The translations under genes and the position numbers were made by a program. A stretch of 64,000 nucleotides of DNA from CBDFKY01 sp965248995. Its GTDB lineage: Bacteria > Pseudomonadota > Alphaproteobacteria > Rickettsiales > UBA998. The DNA lies in assembly GCA_965248995.1 (NCBI GenBank), contig CBDFKY010000006.1, forward strand, positions 248,001 to 312,000, read 5' to 3'. The notes beneath the pieces were generated by a model that made no database searches, was not told the origin of the DNA, and saw nothing but the letters and a program-made list of their open reading frames with translations. Numbering within the stretch: position 1 is the stretch's first letter; each line of letters starts with the position of its first letter. Of this stretch, positions 26,295-35,296 are shown in pieces.

Positions 26295-27023
26295 GTGCCA
26301 CGCCTCATCCGTTTTCTGCCTAACGCCATCACCCTGACCGCCATGAGTCTGGGATTGACGGCGCTGCGGCTCAGTTACGTGCGGGAGGATATCTACCTTT
26401 CGCTGCTGCTGCTGCTTATCGCGGCGTTCCTCGACGGCATCGACGGGAAGATCGCCCGCCGCCTCAACGTACAGAGCGCGGTCGGAGCGCAACTGGATTC
26501 ACTGGCGGATTTTCTCAATTTCTGTGTGACGCCCGCTTTGATCATTTATGAATGGCACCTGAAATACCTCTATTTTTTTGGATGGGCGGCGACGTTGTGT
26601 TTCCTGACCGGCGGAGCGTACCGGCTGGCGCGGTTCAACGTCATGCACAGCAAGGGGATCGAGAACGTCTCGTCCAGTTTTTTCGTCGGCGTACCCACTC
26701 CCGCCGGGGCGATCCTCGCATTCCTGCCGATGGTGCTCAACCTCAAGGGCTATTTGAGCGACCCTTCCGGCGTGTGGACGGCGATCTACATGGTCTGCAT
26801 TTCCGGCCTCATGGTCAGCTATATTAAAACCCCTTCCAACAAACTGATACGGGTAAACCGCAAAAGCTTGCCGTACGCGATCGCTTTTCTGGCGGTGTTC
26901 GGGCTGGCGTCGCTTTACTCGCCGCTGGATCTTTATCTGGTGGCAATAGGGCTCTACCTGGCCGTGACGCTGGTCCTGTTCTTTCGGGACGATCCCTACC
27001 GCAAACGCAGAAAGGCGGTTTAA
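26295..27023 (+). CDS. pssA: CDP-diacylglycerol-serine O-phosphatidyltransferase
   Basis: Makes phosphatidylserine from CDP-diacylglycerol and serine. 242 residues with about seven membrane helices and the CDP-alcohol phosphotransferase signature DGIDGKIARR...GAQLDSLAD (DGxxAR-x8-GxxxDxxxD, about residues 48-72). GTG start. It works directly before psd in the pathway; CdsA, encoded at 30.8 kb, supplies CDP-diacylglycerol. Confidence 0.95.
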   Translation: MPRLIRFLPNAITLTAMSLGLTALRLSYVREDIYLSLLLLLIAAFLDGIDGKIARRLNVQSAVGAQLDSLADFLNFCVTPALIIYEWHLKYLYFFGWAATLCFLTGGAYRLARFNVMHSKGIENVSSSFFVGVPTPAGAILAFLPMVLNLKGYLSDPSGVWTAIYMVCISGLMVSYIKTPSNKLIRVNRKSLPYAIAFLAVFGLASLYSPLDLYLVAIGLYLAVTLVLFFRDDPYRKRRKAV

Positions 27024-27028
27024 TCCTC

Positions 27029-27814
27029 ATGCGGCGGGTCGTTACCGACACACGGCGGGAGATGGGAATAGAGGCGGCCCGACGTATCGCCGCACTCATC
27101 AACGACCATAACGCGAAAGGTATCTCGACCGTGCTCGGCTTGGCGACAGGGGATACGCCCATTCCCATGTATGAGGAACTCGTGCGGATGCACCAGGAGG
27201 AAGGACTGGATTTCTCAAGAGTGGTGACGTTCAATCTGGATGAATACTGGCCTTTGGAGCCCGACGACAGCCGGTCGTACCATTATTATATGAGAGAGCA
27301 TCTGTTCAGGCATCTCGACCTGCCCGGTATCGGGATACATCCGGAGAATATTCATATTCCGGACGGCTCCCTGCACCCGCGGGACATAGAGAAATTCTGC
27401 GATGCGTATGAGGCGCAGATCCGGGCGGTGGGCGGAATCGACCTGCAGGTGCTCGGCATCGGCACGGAAGGGCATCTCGGGTTCAACGAACGGCGCGACA
27501 GCGATCCCTCTTACGGATTGCGTTCGCGAACACGGCTCGTGGATCTGTCGGACCGTACCATCGCCGACAACGATCCGCCGAGCACGCAGGCGTTGACGAT
27601 GGGGCTCGGCACCATCATGAGAGCGAATGAACTGCTGGTGCTGGCGAACGGTGAGAAGAAAGCGCCGATCATCTCGGAAGTTTCGGGTGTCAAACAGCTG
27701 GATTACGATATTCCGGCCTCGCTGCTGCAGCTTCACCCGAAATGCCAGATGATCCTCGATACGGCGGCGGCCAGCCTGATTCCGCATATACTGCCGCCCG
27801 CGCGGGAGCGCTGA
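27029..27814 (+). CDS. nagB: Glucosamine-6-phosphate deaminase
   Basis: Converts glucosamine-6-phosphate to fructose-6-phosphate and ammonia. 261 residues. Catalytic-region motifs: 'LGLATGDTPIPMY' (phosphate loop), 'VTFNLDEYWPL', and 'GIGTEGHLGFNE', in which Glu replaces the usual Asp before GH. It starts 5 bp after pssA and 7 bp before queE. With nagZ at 56 kb it may serve peptidoglycan recycling; nagA and nagK are not in the window. Confidence 0.92.
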   Translation: MRRVVTDTRREMGIEAARRIAALINDHNAKGISTVLGLATGDTPIPMYEELVRMHQEEGLDFSRVVTFNLDEYWPLEPDDSRSYHYYMREHLFRHLDLPGIGIHPENIHIPDGSLHPRDIEKFCDAYEAQIRAVGGIDLQVLGIGTEGHLGFNERRDSDPSYGLRSRTRLVDLSDRTIADNDPPSTQALTMGLGTIMRANELLVLANGEKKAPIISEVSGVKQLDYDIPASLLQLHPKCQMILDTAAASLIPHILPPARER

Positions 27815-27821
27815 GGCGGAT

Positions 27822-28481
27822 ATGTTCGGCGATAACCCCAAACGCGGATTTGCCAAAGGCGACGGTCTGACGCTCTCGGTGCAGGAGATTTTCCCGACCG
27901 TCCAGGGGGAGGGGCCGTATGCCGGGTGGCCTTCCGTCTTTATCCGGCTGGGCGGATGCAATCTCGCCTGTCCTTTCTGCGATACCGAGTTCGAATCGTT
28001 CCGGGAAAGATCTGTGGCGGACATTGTCGCGGAAGTGCGTGATCTTGCCGTCGCTCCCACCCTCCCGTTGATCGTCCTGACCGGGGGCGAGCCGCTCCGG
28101 CAGCCGTTGCGACCGCTTACCGACGCACTGCTGCAGGAAAATTATGCCATACAGGTCGAGACCAACGGGACGCTTTTCCAGCCGCTCGACCTACGGGTGC
28201 AGTTCGTCTGTTCACCTAAAGCGACGGCCGGAGGCTACGGCATAACACGACCGGACATGCTGGAGCGGGTGGGCGCTTTGAAGTTCTTGATTTCGGCGGG
28301 TACCCCACCTTATGATGCAGTGCCCGACATCGGGCCATGTGCCGCGCCGATCTACATACAGCCGATGGATGAGTATGACCCAGTGAAAAACGCCGCCAAC
28401 CTGCAGCATACGCTTGCCCTGGTGCGCACTCAGGGATATCGCCTGAGCCTGCAGCTTCATAAGATCATCGGTATTCCCTGA
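27822..28481 (+). CDS. queE: 7-carboxy-7-deazaguanine synthase (radical SAM)
   Basis: Queuosine/7-deazaguanine pathway enzyme, 219 residues. N-terminal 'VQEIFPTVQGEGPYAGWPSVFIRLGGCNLACPFCDTEF' region has the three cysteines of the 4Fe-4S cluster, then 'VLTGGEPLRQ' and 'VETNGTL'. It is the last gene of the psd-pssA-nagB-queE run and is convergent with rseP, 6 bp apart. Other que genes are not in the window. Confidence 0.95.
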   Translation: MFGDNPKRGFAKGDGLTLSVQEIFPTVQGEGPYAGWPSVFIRLGGCNLACPFCDTEFESFRERSVADIVAEVRDLAVAPTLPLIVLTGGEPLRQPLRPLTDALLQENYAIQVETNGTLFQPLDLRVQFVCSPKATAGGYGITRPDMLERVGALKFLISAGTPPYDAVPDIGPCAAPIYIQPMDEYDPVKNAANLQHTLALVRTQGYRLSLQLHKIIGIP

Positions 28482-28487
28482 AAAATC

Positions 28488-29600
28488 CTACCGGAAGATG
28501 ATCTGCTTGAAATCGTTGAAGATGGTAAAACTCATCAGCATCAGGATCAGGCCGAGGCCGATCTTGTATCCCCATTCCTGGAATTTCTCGGCCATCGGGC
28601 GGCCCCGCGCGCCTTCCAGCGCGTAAAACAGCAGGTGACCGCCGTCGAGAGGCGGAATCGGCAGGATATTGACGAAACCGAGATTGACGGAAAGCAGCGC
28701 CATGAACCAGACGATGGTAGAGAAATCCTGCTGCGTCGCCTTGCCGGACAATTCGGCGATGCCGATCGGGCCTTTCAGTTCATCGGCGTTGCGCTTGCCG
28801 GCGAGCATCTGGCCGATGAAATCCACCGAAATGGTGATCATCTGCCAGGTGCGTTTGGTCGACTCCCAGACGGCCTGCGGCAAATTCACGTCATTGGAGG
28901 TGATCTTATGCGAACTGATGCCGATCAGCGGACGCTTGCTCTGGGTGCCGAGCGCGTCCGTGAATTCCTCCATTTTCGGGACCAGCGCCACCGTGACGGG
29001 CGTGCCGCCGCGATTGACGGTCAGTGTCACGCTTTCACCGAGGTTGGTGGCGATGACCCGCGTGATCTGGTTGAAACTGCTGATCTCGGTGGTGTTGATC
29101 TTCACCACCCGGTCATTCGGCTGCAGGCCCGCCGCTTCCGCCGCCGAGCCTTTCATAACGGTGCCGACCACCGGTTCGGTGGTATCCAGCCCGTTGGTCA
29201 TGATCAGCGACGTGAAAATGGTGATCGCCAATATGAAATTGAACGCGGGCCCCGCCGCGACGATGATCGCTTTCTGCCACAGTCGCTTGTAGTGGAAACT
29301 GATTTTTTTCTCGGCCTCCGTCATCGTTTCCAGATGGCTCATGTCGGGAGTGCTGGCTTCCGTCGCGTCGCCGTACATCTTCACGTACCCGCCCATCGGC
29401 AGCATACAGACTTTCCAGCGGGTGCCGGTGCGGTCGTTCCAGCCGAACAGTTCGCGTCCGAAGCCGATGGAAAACGCGTCGATCTTCACGCCGCACAGCC
29501 TCGCCGCCAGGTAATGCCCGAATTCATGGATGAACACGATCACCGAGATGATACAGATGAACGACAAGGCCGTGTGGCCGATATGGAGGAGGTTATGCAT
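28488..29600 (-). CDS. rseP: Site-2 metalloprotease RseP
   Basis: Intramembrane zinc protease acting on anti-sigma factors and leftover signal peptides. 370 residues: HEFGH in the first helix ('VFIHEFGHYLAARLCGV'), one PDZ domain (about 125-205; 'GSAAEAAGLQPNDRVVKIN'), and the third-helix 'LPIPPLDGGHLLFY' carrying the metal Asp. It follows dxr by 3 bp. bamA, its usual next neighbour in alphaproteobacteria, is absent; queE is convergent instead. Confidence 0.96.
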   Translation of the reverse strand: MHNLLHIGHTALSFICIISVIVFIHEFGHYLAARLCGVKIDAFSIGFGRELFGWNDRTGTRWKVCMLPMGGYVKMYGDATEASTPDMSHLETMTEAEKKISFHYKRLWQKAIIVAAGPAFNFILAITIFTSLIMTNGLDTTEPVVGTVMKGSAAEAAGLQPNDRVVKINTTEISSFNQITRVIATNLGESVTLTVNRGGTPVTVALVPKMEEFTDALGTQSKRPLIGISSHKITSNDVNLPQAVWESTKRTWQMITISVDFIGQMLAGKRNADELKGPIGIAELSGKATQQDFSTIVWFMALLSVNLGFVNILPIPPLDGGHLLFYALEGARGRPMAEKFQEWGYKIGLGLILMLMSFTIFNDFKQIIFR

Positions 29601-29603
29601 GGG

Positions 29604-30749
29604 TCAAGCGCCTGTATATGCTTCTGCTGCGATCCTACTAAGATGATCTATCGCGATCACATCGTCAAGGGTGGTAAGCGGAATGATGTTTGCTTTTTCT
29701 AAAGTTCGCTCGATCAGCGGCGCGATATCGGTAAACCGGATGCGGCCCGAGAGGAATGCGCAGACGGCCACTTCATTGGCGGCGTTGAGCACGGCGGGAG
29801 CCGAACCCCCTGTTTCCATCGCCCAGATCGCCAGATTCAGGCAGGGAAAACGGGCGTGATCGACCGCCTCGAAGGTCAACGATCCGATCTCCTCCAGAGA
29901 AAGCTGCGGGATGGGAAGTGCGAGGCGCTCCGGATGATGCAGCGCGTAGGCGATCGGGGTGCGCATGTCCGGGAGGGCCAGCTGCGCGAGGGTGGAGCCG
30001 TCCGCGAACGTGAGAAGGCAGTGCAGGATCGACTGCGGATGGATCACGGCGCGAAGCTGCTCTGGGATCAAGGAAAACAGGTGCTGCGCTTCGATCAGTT
30101 CCAGACCTTTGTTCATCAACGTGGCGGAATCGACCGAGATTTTGGCGCCCATCCGCCAGTTGGGGTGGGCAACGGCCTGCTCGGGCGTCACGTCGCCGAG
30201 CGCTGCCAGTGGCACATGGCGGAGCGCCCCGCCGGAAGCGGTCAGGGTCACGGTGGCAGGCGTGTTTTCCCCTATGCCCTGCCAGAGCTGGAACAGGCCG
30301 TTATGTTCGGAATCGATCGGCAGCAGAGTGGTGCGGTGCGCCCGGCATTCGTTCATGAACAGTCCACCCGCCGCGACCAGGCATTCCTTGTTGGCGAGGG
30401 CGATGCTCCGCCCGGCGCGTATCGCCGCGATCGTGGGCCTCAGCGCCGGGAATCCGACGATGGCGGAGACCATGCAGTCATACTCCGTGGCTGCCGCTTC
30501 GCATAATCCTTCCTCCCCGGCCAGTACGGTCACGGCAGCCGGCAGGGCGCCGCGTACCTGACGGTAGACGGACGCGTCGTTGATGACCACGCAGGCGGGT
30601 TGGAATTCATGGGCGAGCGCGATCAATTTTTCCGCATTGCTCGCCGCCGTCAGTACCGCGATGCGGAACAGCCCGGGGCAGGCCCGCACGATGGCCAGCG
30701 TATTATCCCCGATGGTGCCGGTGGCGCCGAACAGCGCCAGTCGTTTCAT
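29604..30749 (-). CDS. dxr: 1-deoxy-D-xylulose 5-phosphate reductoisomerase
   Basis: Second step of the non-mevalonate isoprenoid pathway. 381 residues: NADPH loop 'GATGTIGDNTLAIV', 'ALANKECLVAAG', 'PIDSEHNGLFQ' (metal), 'SVDSATLMNKGLELIEAQHLF', and the C-terminal helical domain. It is part of the uppS-cdsA-dxr-rseP cluster. A palindromic repeat separates it from cdsA. Confidence 0.97.
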   Translation of the reverse strand: MKRLALFGATGTIGDNTLAIVRACPGLFRIAVLTAASNAEKLIALAHEFQPACVVINDASVYRQVRGALPAAVTVLAGEEGLCEAAATEYDCMVSAIVGFPALRPTIAAIRAGRSIALANKECLVAAGGLFMNECRAHRTTLLPIDSEHNGLFQLWQGIGENTPATVTLTASGGALRHVPLAALGDVTPEQAVAHPNWRMGAKISVDSATLMNKGLELIEAQHLFSLIPEQLRAVIHPQSILHCLLTFADGSTLAQLALPDMRTPIAYALHHPERLALPIPQLSLEEIGSLTFEAVDHARFPCLNLAIWAMETGGSAPAVLNAANEVAVCAFLSGRIRFTDIAPLIERTLEKANIIPLTTLDDVIAIDHLSRIAAEAYTGA

Positions 30750-30754
30750 CGACC

Positions 30755-30824
30755 TGTCATCCTGAAGCGAAGCCGAAGGATCTCGTGCATCTGGATAAGA
30801 TCCCTCGCTTCGTTCAGGATGACA
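30755..30824. repeat. REP-like palindrome between cdsA and dxr
   Basis: Arms TGTCATCCTGAAGCGAAG and the near-complement CTTCGTTCAGGATGACA face each other around about 35 bp, with inner GGATCT / AGATCC pairing. It is typical of dispersed intergenic palindromes; transcription of the cluster must cross it. Confidence 0.7.
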
Positions 30825-30840
30825 TCACGGATATGTCCCT

Positions 30841-31512
30841 TCATATGGCGGAAGCGCCCGCCGTGCCGTAGAAATTATCCCACATCACCAGCCCGTAGAA
30901 ACAGGGCAGGGCCGTGAGATACCCGTCCATCCGGTCGAGCAGGCCGCCATGGCCCGGCAGCATCGAACCGCTGTCCTTTACGCCCGCCCGCCGCTTGACC
31001 GCCGACTCCAGCAGGTCTCCCATCTGCGATATCACGGCCAGCAGTATTCCGATGATGACGCCGCCGAGCAGTGAGAAAGGATATCCATCCAGCGCCGAAG
31101 CTCCCGCACCGGCAGCGCCTGCCGCCAGCATGCCGCAGCCGAGCCCTTCCCAGGTCTTGCCGGGGCTGAGCGTGGGTGCGAGTCTTCGTCTTCCAAAACG
31201 TTTGCCGCCGAAATAGGCTGCCGTGTCGGTCGTCACCACGCAGGCGATGACGAACAGCATGCCGTCCAGCCCGTAAGGATCGCGACGCAGCATGACGGCG
31301 CTCGCCACCGCGAGGGCGATATACGGGATGCCGGCGATTTTAATGCTGGACGGCAGATTCAGCGACAGGTTCTGCCATTCCAGCGTCATCAGCATGGCGA
31401 GAACCACCATCAGGAAAGTCCACGCGTCTTCCCCTAAAAACAGCGCCCCTCCGAAGACCGGCAGGATGACCGCCGCCGTCAGCATCCGCGTCGTCAGTTC
31501 ACCGCCCGCCAT
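30841..31512 (-). CDS. cdsA: Phosphatidate cytidylyltransferase
   Basis: Makes CDP-diacylglycerol for all phospholipids. 223 residues with about six membrane helices; 'TDTAAYFGGKRFGRRRLAPTLSPGKTWEG' and 'KDSGSMLPGHGGLLDRMDGY' are the CdsA signature regions. It is somewhat shorter than the common 260-280 residues, lacking part of the N-terminal helices, which is frequent in alphaproteobacteria. It overlaps the end of uppS by 14 bp. Confidence 0.95.
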   Translation of the reverse strand: MAGGELTTRMLTAAVILPVFGGALFLGEDAWTFLMVVLAMLMTLEWQNLSLNLPSSIKIAGIPYIALAVASAVMLRRDPYGLDGMLFVIACVVTTDTAAYFGGKRFGRRRLAPTLSPGKTWEGLGCGMLAAGAAGAGASALDGYPFSLLGGVIIGILLAVISQMGDLLESAVKRRAGVKDSGSMLPGHGGLLDRMDGYLTALPCFYGLVMWDNFYGTAGASAI

Positions 31513-32215
31513 AGCGCCTCTCCCTTGCGTTGAAGGCCATAATCGCCTCCTTCAACGCGGTTTCGTTAAAGTCCGGCCATAATATATCGGTAAAATACAG
31601 TTCTGTATAGGCCGATTGCCAGAGCAGGAAATTACTGATGCGCATGTCGCCGCCGGTGCGGATCAGCAGGTCCAGTTCCGGCAGGGCGGCGGTGTACAGG
31701 TTTCCAGTGATGCCGCGCTCCGAAATATCCTCCAGCGTGATCTCACCGGTCTTGTAACGTTCCGCCAATGTGCGGCAGGCGTGGGTGATTTCCTGCTGTG
31801 ATCCGTAATTCAGGCAGATGTTGAGGGTGAGGTTAGTACCGTTTTCCGTTGCTTCCAGAGCTTTCGCAATCGCTTTGCGGGTACGGACGGACAGGCGGGA
31901 GATATCTCCGGAAATATGCAGTTTGACGCCGTTCGTCACCAGTTCCGGCACTTCATGGGTCAAATACCGGTCCAGCAGACCCATCAGGGCGGAAACCTCT
32001 TCCGCCGGGCGGTTCCAGTTTTCCTGTGAAAAGGCATAGACGCTCAATGCTTCGATGCCCAGCGTGGACACCGGTTTCAACAGTTTCCTCAGCGCTTCCG
32101 CCCCCTGTTTATGTCCCCACGCGACCGGGCGCCTGCGCGCGCGCGCCCATCGTGCGTTGCCGTCCATGATGATGGCGACGTGGCGGGGAGGCGGAGAAAA
32201 AGAGTTGTCGATCAT
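31499..32215 (-). CDS. uppS: Undecaprenyl diphosphate synthase (cis-prenyltransferase)
   Basis: Makes the C55 lipid carrier for peptidoglycan and polysaccharides. 238 residues: 'HVAIIMDGNARWAR' with the catalytic Asp, 'YAFSQENWNRP', 'LNICLNYGSQQEI' and 'LLIRTGGDMRISNFLLWQSAYTELYF' region. It is the first gene of the uppS-cdsA-dxr-rseP cluster. In most alphaproteobacteria frr directly precedes it; here two unrelated plus-strand genes intervene. Confidence 0.96.
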   Translation of the reverse strand: MIDNSFSPPPRHVAIIMDGNARWARARRRPVAWGHKQGAEALRKLLKPVSTLGIEALSVYAFSQENWNRPAEEVSALMGLLDRYLTHEVPELVTNGVKLHISGDISRLSVRTRKAIAKALEATENGTNLTLNICLNYGSQQEITHACRTLAERYKTGEITLEDISERGITGNLYTAALPELDLLIRTGGDMRISNFLLWQSAYTELYFTDILWPDFNETALKEAIMAFNARERRYGGR

Positions 32216-32436
32216 CCTGACAGCATATGCCCGAGCTTAAGAAAAGATTCAAATGATATCGAGCGGCAGGAGATGATACCAGGATTAAGTTCCGCATTAT
32301 ATATATGGAAATAAAAGAATCCTGATGCCGATGGATGGGGTTTTATTACTGTGTTTCATAAAATGGTAACATTTTATCAATAAGCTTTGAGATTCATTGT
32401 CCGATCAGGCCGATCCACAGTTATCAAGGAGTTCTC

Positions 32437-32967
32437 ATGACTACATTACAGGATCTTTTTACCGCTGCCGGTGGAGGAGCAGGCGTATTTTTCGAGGATC
32501 TGAAAGCGGAAGACAGGGTTTTTCGAAAGGGCGACTTTACCATGACCCCGGCGTTGGAAAAAGTGGCGCTTGAACTGGCGGATACGGCCATGGCTAAGGC
32601 AAAAGAACTGAACATTGACATCAACAAGCTTCCGGAAGTGCAGGAAGCGAAGGGGCTGGACAAGGATAAAGCCCATCTTTCGCGTCAGGAACTGGCGGCC
32701 CTGATCGTCGGGACCTATATCCAGCAGGATTACAACAACGATAGAACGACCATAGAATACAGAGGTTACGGGGGCCTAGTCACGGAAATCAATTCCCATG
32801 AGAGACCTTTCATGATGGAAGTGCAACAGCTCGGCAAGGAATTATCCAAACAGCTTTTCGGCGATACGCATCCGAAAGACAGCGCGATCGATACCAGTAG
32901 CTACGAATCCATTAAGCCGATAACCGATCTTCTTAAAAAAGACGGCAATATCCCTAATCGGTGCTGA
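32437..32967 (+). CDS. Unknown protein, intact member of a two-member family
   Basis: 176 residues, soluble, helical, acidic. An AAGGAG site precedes the ATG. It aligns with the interrupted gene at 42598-43267: 'TLQDLF' with 'TLQQLI', 'DFTMTPALEKVALELADTAMAKAKELNIDINKL' with the corresponding 'NYRLTPEE...KIADILLKVAKEKGVDINQF', 'SRQELAALIVG' with 'SREELAAVIMG', and 'ELSKQLFGDTHP' with 'ELARQVFGDTYP'. No known domain is recognised. It lies with the next gene as a plus-strand pair inside a minus-strand housekeeping cluster; the two overlap or abut, so probably one transcript. Confidence 0.75.
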   Translation: MTTLQDLFTAAGGGAGVFFEDLKAEDRVFRKGDFTMTPALEKVALELADTAMAKAKELNIDINKLPEVQEAKGLDKDKAHLSRQELAALIVGTYIQQDYNNDRTTIEYRGYGGLVTEINSHERPFMMEVQQLGKELSKQLFGDTHPKDSAIDTSSYESIKPITDLLKKDGNIPNRC

Positions 32968-32972
32968 GCACT

Positions 32973-33281
32973 ATGCACCGGCGGCCTTTTACCACCAACG
33001 AATTCGCCTACTGGCTGCAGGGAGCGCTTGAGATAGGGGAGATCGAGTGCCTGACCCGCGAGCAGGTGCGGCGCATCCTTCGCAGAATGAACGATATCCC
33101 GGTAAAGGATCTGTATGCGACCATGGTATGGACGGTGCTGGCGACCTATCCGCTGGAGAAGGCGACGGGGATGGTCCAGTATATTCAGGAGCAGCTGTTC
33201 ATTCATGATATCGATCCTACCTACGAAGGGGATCAGGAGTTTTTCCATGCGGTGCACAGAGGGGAAATTTCCGTTCTTTGA
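32973..33281 (+). CDS. Unknown small protein ('NEFAYWLQG')
   Basis: 102 residues from ATG 32973; a GTG at 32961, overlapping the previous stop, would give 106. The N-terminal 'FTTNEFAYWLQGALEIGEIECLTREQVRRIL' resembles small proteins found in phages and mobile regions ('FxYWLQGxxEI'), function unknown. The rest is helical ('GMVQYIQEQLFIHD'). It partners the 176-residue gene just upstream. Confidence 0.65.
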   Translation: MHRRPFTTNEFAYWLQGALEIGEIECLTREQVRRILRRMNDIPVKDLYATMVWTVLATYPLEKATGMVQYIQEQLFIHDIDPTYEGDQEFFHAVHRGEISVL

Positions 33282-33330
33282 TTCCGGGACTTTCCGCATG
33301 AAAAGAACAAAACATGCCGGTCGTGGCTCT

Positions 33331-33882
33331 CTACACCTGCATGATATCTTTTTCTTTATGCGCCAGCATATCGTCGATTTTCTTGATGTGCTTGTCGGTG
33401 AGTTTCTGCATGTCGTCGGAGAGTTTTTTCTGTTCGTCTTCCGACATGTCACCGGCTTTTTCCTGCTTCTTCAATTCGTCCATGCCGTCGCGCCGGACGT
33501 TGCGCACGGCGATGCGGGCCGCTTCGGCGTATTTCGCCGCCACTTTGCCGAGTTCGCGGCGGCGCTCCTCGGTCAGTTCCGGGATGGGGACGCGGATCGA
33601 TTGTCCTTCGGAGACGGGATTGAGGCCAAGGCCGGCGTTGGCGATGGCTTTCTCCACCGCCTTGACCATGCCCTTGTCCCAGACCTGCACCATCAGCAGG
33701 CGCGATTCCGGCACGTTGACGTTCGCTACCTGATTCATCGGCAGGCGCGAGCCGTAGGCTTCCACCGTGATGCTGTCAAGCAGGCCCGTGGAGGCGCGCC
33801 CGGTACGCAGGCCGGCGAATTCGGACGTCAGGGTGTTGATCGCGCCTTCCATGCGGCGGCCGAAATCTTCCAGTTTGATCAT
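33331..33882 (-). CDS. frr: Ribosome recycling factor
   Basis: Splits post-termination ribosomes with EF-G. 183 residues from ATG 33882 ('MIKLEDFGRRMEGAI'), chosen because AAGGAT lies 9 nt upstream and the length fits the family; an upstream ATG at 33930 adds 16 atypical residues. 'LRTGRASTGLLDSITVEAYGSRLPMNQ', and the C-terminal three-helix bundle with 'RNVRRDGMDELKK' are clear. It follows pyrH in the usual order. Confidence 0.96.
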   Translation of the reverse strand: MIKLEDFGRRMEGAINTLTSEFAGLRTGRASTGLLDSITVEAYGSRLPMNQVANVNVPESRLLMVQVWDKGMVKAVEKAIANAGLGLNPVSEGQSIRVPIPELTEERRRELGKVAAKYAEAARIAVRNVRRDGMDELKKQEKAGDMSEDEQKKLSDDMQKLTDKHIKKIDDMLAHKEKDIMQV

Positions 33883-33892
33883 GGCATTATCC

Positions 33893-34648
33893 TTACGAGG
33901 GGTTCTGAATGCAGGTGAAGTCCCCTTCACCGCAGAGGACGCGGGCGAAGTTCCCCGCCTTGTGAATGGAGAACACCACGATGGGGATATTGTTGTCGCG
34001 CGCCAGCGCGATGGCGGACGAGTCCAGTACCTTCAGGTTTTTCACCAGTACGTCATGATAGGTGAGGGTGTCGTATTTGGTGGCTGTCGGGTCGAGTTTC
34101 GGATCGGCGGTATAGACCCCGTTGACCTGCGTGCCCTTGAACAAAGCGCCGCATCCGAGTTCGCTGGCGCGCAGCGCCGCGGCGGTGTCGGTGGTGAAAA
34201 ACGGGTTGCCGGTGCCCGCCGCGCAGATGACCACGCGTCCGCGTTCCATATGACGGATGGCGCGGCGGCGCACGTAAGGCTCGCACACTTCCATCATGTG
34301 AATGGCGGAGAGGACCCGCGTGTCGATGCCGATCCGCTCCAGTGCGTTCTGCACCGCCAATGCGTTCAGGACGGTGGCCAGCATGCCCATATAGTCGGCG
34401 CTGGAACGCTCCATTCCTCTGGCGGCCGCCGACATGCCGCGATAAATATTTCCGCCGCCGACCACCAGGCAGACCTGGACGCCCAGATCCATCGCTTCCT
34501 TGATGTCGCCGCAGATGCGGTTGATGATCTCGTCGTCCTGCCCGTACGATTTGCTGCCCATCAGCGCTTCGCCTGAGACCTTTATCAGGACGCGGCGGTA
34601 GCGGGGTTGCGGTTGCGACTGGAAAACAGGGGCGGGGGCAAGGGTCAT
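33893..34648 (-). CDS. pyrH: UMP kinase
   Basis: Phosphorylates UMP to UDP; 251 residues, amino-acid-kinase fold. 'YRRVLIKVSGEALMG', 'VVGGGNIYRG', 'MGMLATVLNALA', 'AAGTGNPFFTTDTAAALRA' are the family motifs. About 16 extra N-terminal residues precede the core. It is normally downstream of tsf and rpsB; here the upstream neighbour is a divergent unknown gene. Confidence 0.96.
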   Translation of the reverse strand: MTLAPAPVFQSQPQPRYRRVLIKVSGEALMGSKSYGQDDEIINRICGDIKEAMDLGVQVCLVVGGGNIYRGMSAAARGMERSSADYMGMLATVLNALAVQNALERIGIDTRVLSAIHMMEVCEPYVRRRAIRHMERGRVVICAAGTGNPFFTTDTAAALRASELGCGALFKGTQVNGVYTADPKLDPTATKYDTLTYHDVLVKNLKVLDSSAIALARDNNIPIVVFSIHKAGNFARVLCGEGDFTCIQNPS

Positions 34649-34822
34649 AATGCCCCATATGTAGCGCCGGTTTTCAGAAAATGCAATCGCTTTGAGCGTG
34701 CTTTACGGGTGGTATCCGCGACATACACCGATACTTCCGAATTCATAAAAGCTTCATACCTTTTTCTTCCGTACTACCGTATGATAAGGAAGTATTACTT
34801 GAGAGATATAGGATAACCAGCT

Positions 34823-35287
34823 ATGGCAGCGAACGAACCGAACACACTGCACATTCCCGAAGGGATGCAGCAAGCCGCAGGGAAAGTGGCGAGCACCTTC
34901 ATGGAAGGAGCGAAGGAAAAAGCGCTGGACGCGGTCAATCCCGCGCATCTGGTGCAGAATGCCGCCTCTACGGCCGTCTACACCATCGATAAGATTCTCA
35001 CCAACATTCCGATCATCGGATGGGCCGCGGGCTATCTCATTCCGCAGGAAACCCGCATCGGGTTCCTCACTTCCACAGGCAATATGGTGGCCTCGATTCT
35101 TCCGGACCAGATGAAGGGGATGTTCGGGATGGGAAAAACGGAAGTCGCCCAAGCGCCTGCCGATCCTCAGGCCGCCGCGCCGGCGCAGTCCGGGCCTGTA
35201 AAACCTTCAGCGGCCACGAACGCGGCCCTTTCACCTTCCGCGGTGCCTAACGTCATCAAACCGCAGGAACCCGCCCGTTCCGCTTAG
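34823..35287 (+). CDS. Unknown protein, Ala/Pro/Gln-rich C-terminus
   Basis: 154 residues. Helical N-terminal half ('GMQQAAGKVASTFMEGAKEK') with one moderately hydrophobic stretch ('ILTNIPIIGWAAGYLI', about 59-74) that could insert in a membrane, then a disordered Ala/Pro/Gln/Ser tail from about residue 110. No family recognised. It begins 9 bp before the next unknown gene in the same direction, so probably co-transcribed; divergent from pyrH. Confidence 0.6.
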   Translation: MAANEPNTLHIPEGMQQAAGKVASTFMEGAKEKALDAVNPAHLVQNAASTAVYTIDKILTNIPIIGWAAGYLIPQETRIGFLTSTGNMVASILPDQMKGMFGMGKTEVAQAPADPQAAAPAQSGPVKPSAATNAALSPSAVPNVIKPQEPARSA

Positions 35288-35296
35288 CGTTCCGTC

